Origin: Campylobacterota bacterium
GTDB lineage: Bacteria > Campylobacterota > Campylobacteria > Campylobacterales > Sulfurimonadaceae
Direction: 5' to 3'
DNA length: 32,643 nt
Assembly: GCA_023379705.1 (NCBI GenBank)
Contig: JAMCPS010000158.1
Span: 1-32,643, forward strand
In this document: positions 32,202 to 32,643 of the stretch, in pieces
How positions within the stretch are numbered: the first letter of the stretch is position 1
How the letters are laid out: each line of letters starts with the position of its first letter
Made by a program: the position numbers and the translations under genes
Notes under the pieces: generated by a model
What the model was told of the DNA's origin: nothing
Databases searched by the model: none
The model's input: only the letters and a program-made list of their open reading frames with translations

Positions 32202-32643
32202 ATTGGCTAACTTAGAAACTATATCGTCAATACTGTCAGTAAAAAGTGCGTCTAGTAAAGGTTCTACATCTTTAGAGGTGTAAGATGGTTTAATCCATGT
32301 TCCTTGTTTCTGAGTAAATGTGAGCACATTAATCTTATCAGCTTTTGTTAGAGTTACCTCTACGAGTATTTTGCCATTTAGGTTTTGATCAAATTTATTA
32401 GTATCATTGTAAATTAGCTGGATATCTTTTATTTTTACATCTATTTTTGCATTAGCATCTAGAGGATTATTTACCAAGTTAAACTTAGCAACTTTTAACA
32501 CCCTAGTAAGTCCCTCTCTGTATCTGTCTGCAAAATTTACATAACTGTAAAGCTTGGCAGTTACTTTACCATTTCCTTCTACATATCCTATTGAAGTTTT
32601 ATCTTCTCTTACATCCGTGACAGACGATAAAGCAACAGTGTTT
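32196..32643 (-). CDS. YajG-like lipoprotein, 3' part (cut by window end)
   Basis: The last ~148 codons of a minus-strand gene whose 5' end lies beyond the window; the frame stays open from the GTG-like codon at 32501 up to base 32643, so that GTG is not the true start. The extra residues include SSVTDVREDKTSIGYVEGNGK, then a helix (FADRYREGLTRVLK) and alternating strands (AKIDVKIKDIQLIYND, GKILVEVTLTK). The order (strand with D-x-R, helix, paired strands) resembles the YajG family of outer-membrane lipoproteins in E. coli, but this is fold-pattern inference. Any signal peptide would be outside the window. It converges on pgi with a 21-bp gap. Confidence 0.65.
   Translation of the reverse strand, partial: NTVALSSVTDVREDKTSIGYVEGNGKVTAKLYSYVNFADRYREGLTRVLKVAKFNLVNNPLDANAKIDVKIKDIQLIYNDTNKFDQNLNGKILVEVTLTKADKINVLTFTQKQGTWIKPSYTSKDVEPLLDALFTDSIDDIVSKLANK

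Noticed and set aside
1-32643. tRNA, rRNA, CRISPR array or insertion sequence
   Set aside because: I saw no cloverleaf-like sequence, regular direct repeats or terminal inverted repeats; all gaps are short and filled by promoter-like AT-rich DNA.

Overview
The window is a stretch of ordinary, densely packed bacterial chromosome. The genes point to Campylobacterota (the former Epsilonproteobacteria), most likely a free-living Sulfuricurvum/Sulfurimonas-type organism. Evidence for this: a fused CcsBA cytochrome c synthase; a fur–lysS–glyA–DUF1882–SPOR–aroE order that matches, from memory, Campylobacter jejuni Cj0400–Cj0405; a modA–Mop–modB–modC order like Cj0303c–Cj0300c; a class II DAHP synthase; a short (411 aa) glucose-6-phosphate isomerase; and AT-rich DNA with clear TATAAT-like -10 boxes but poor -35 boxes. 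The genus is inference. I see no rRNA, tRNA, insertion sequence, prophage or CRISPR array, and no intergenic gap above about 210 bp.

Layout. (1) 1–3992, plus strand: end of glutamate dehydrogenase, ccsBA, a bacteriohemerythrin. (2) 3998–5802: dnaJ (minus) and recR (plus), diverging from one short promoter region. (3) 5799–9189, minus: a two-TM K+ channel with RCK domains, cotranscribed with a small DUF6394-type membrane protein, then an exported DUF4015 putative glycoside hydrolase. (4) 9298–10629, plus: a DEAD-box helicase. (5) 10630–13824, minus: a molybdate uptake operon (unknown gene, modA, tandem-Mop protein, modB, modC). (6) 13871–22286, minus: one tightly packed ten-gene run of GGDEF protein, cvpA, fur, lysS, glyA, DUF1882, SPOR protein, trpE and aroE (fur to aroE conserved in the phylum, trpE inserted). 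(7) 22489–23838, plus: class II DAHP synthase. (8) 23882–25588, minus: gatC, an ArsC/YffB-type thioredoxin-fold protein, pilT. (9) 25705–29348, plus: a YfgM-like membrane protein, a BamB-like lipoprotein, a Xer-type recombinase, coaX, hisG. (10) 29408–32174, plus: a glycine-zipper envelope protein, gap, pgi. (11) 32196–32643, minus: the 3' part of a YajG-like lipoprotein gene cut by the window edge.

The genes mostly serve central functions: c-type cytochrome assembly and molybdate supply (both needed for anaerobic or chemolithotrophic respiration), aromatic amino acid synthesis (DAHP synthase, aroE, trpE), histidine and CoA synthesis, gluconeogenesis (gap–pgi), and envelope maintenance. I found no obvious new defence or mobile system. 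The most interesting leads are a DUF1882 protein that reads like a reduced primase-polymerase palm domain, a YfgM/BamB-like gene pair in a phylum not usually credited with BamB, an apparently leaderless recR, and an unknown gene that opens the molybdate operon.
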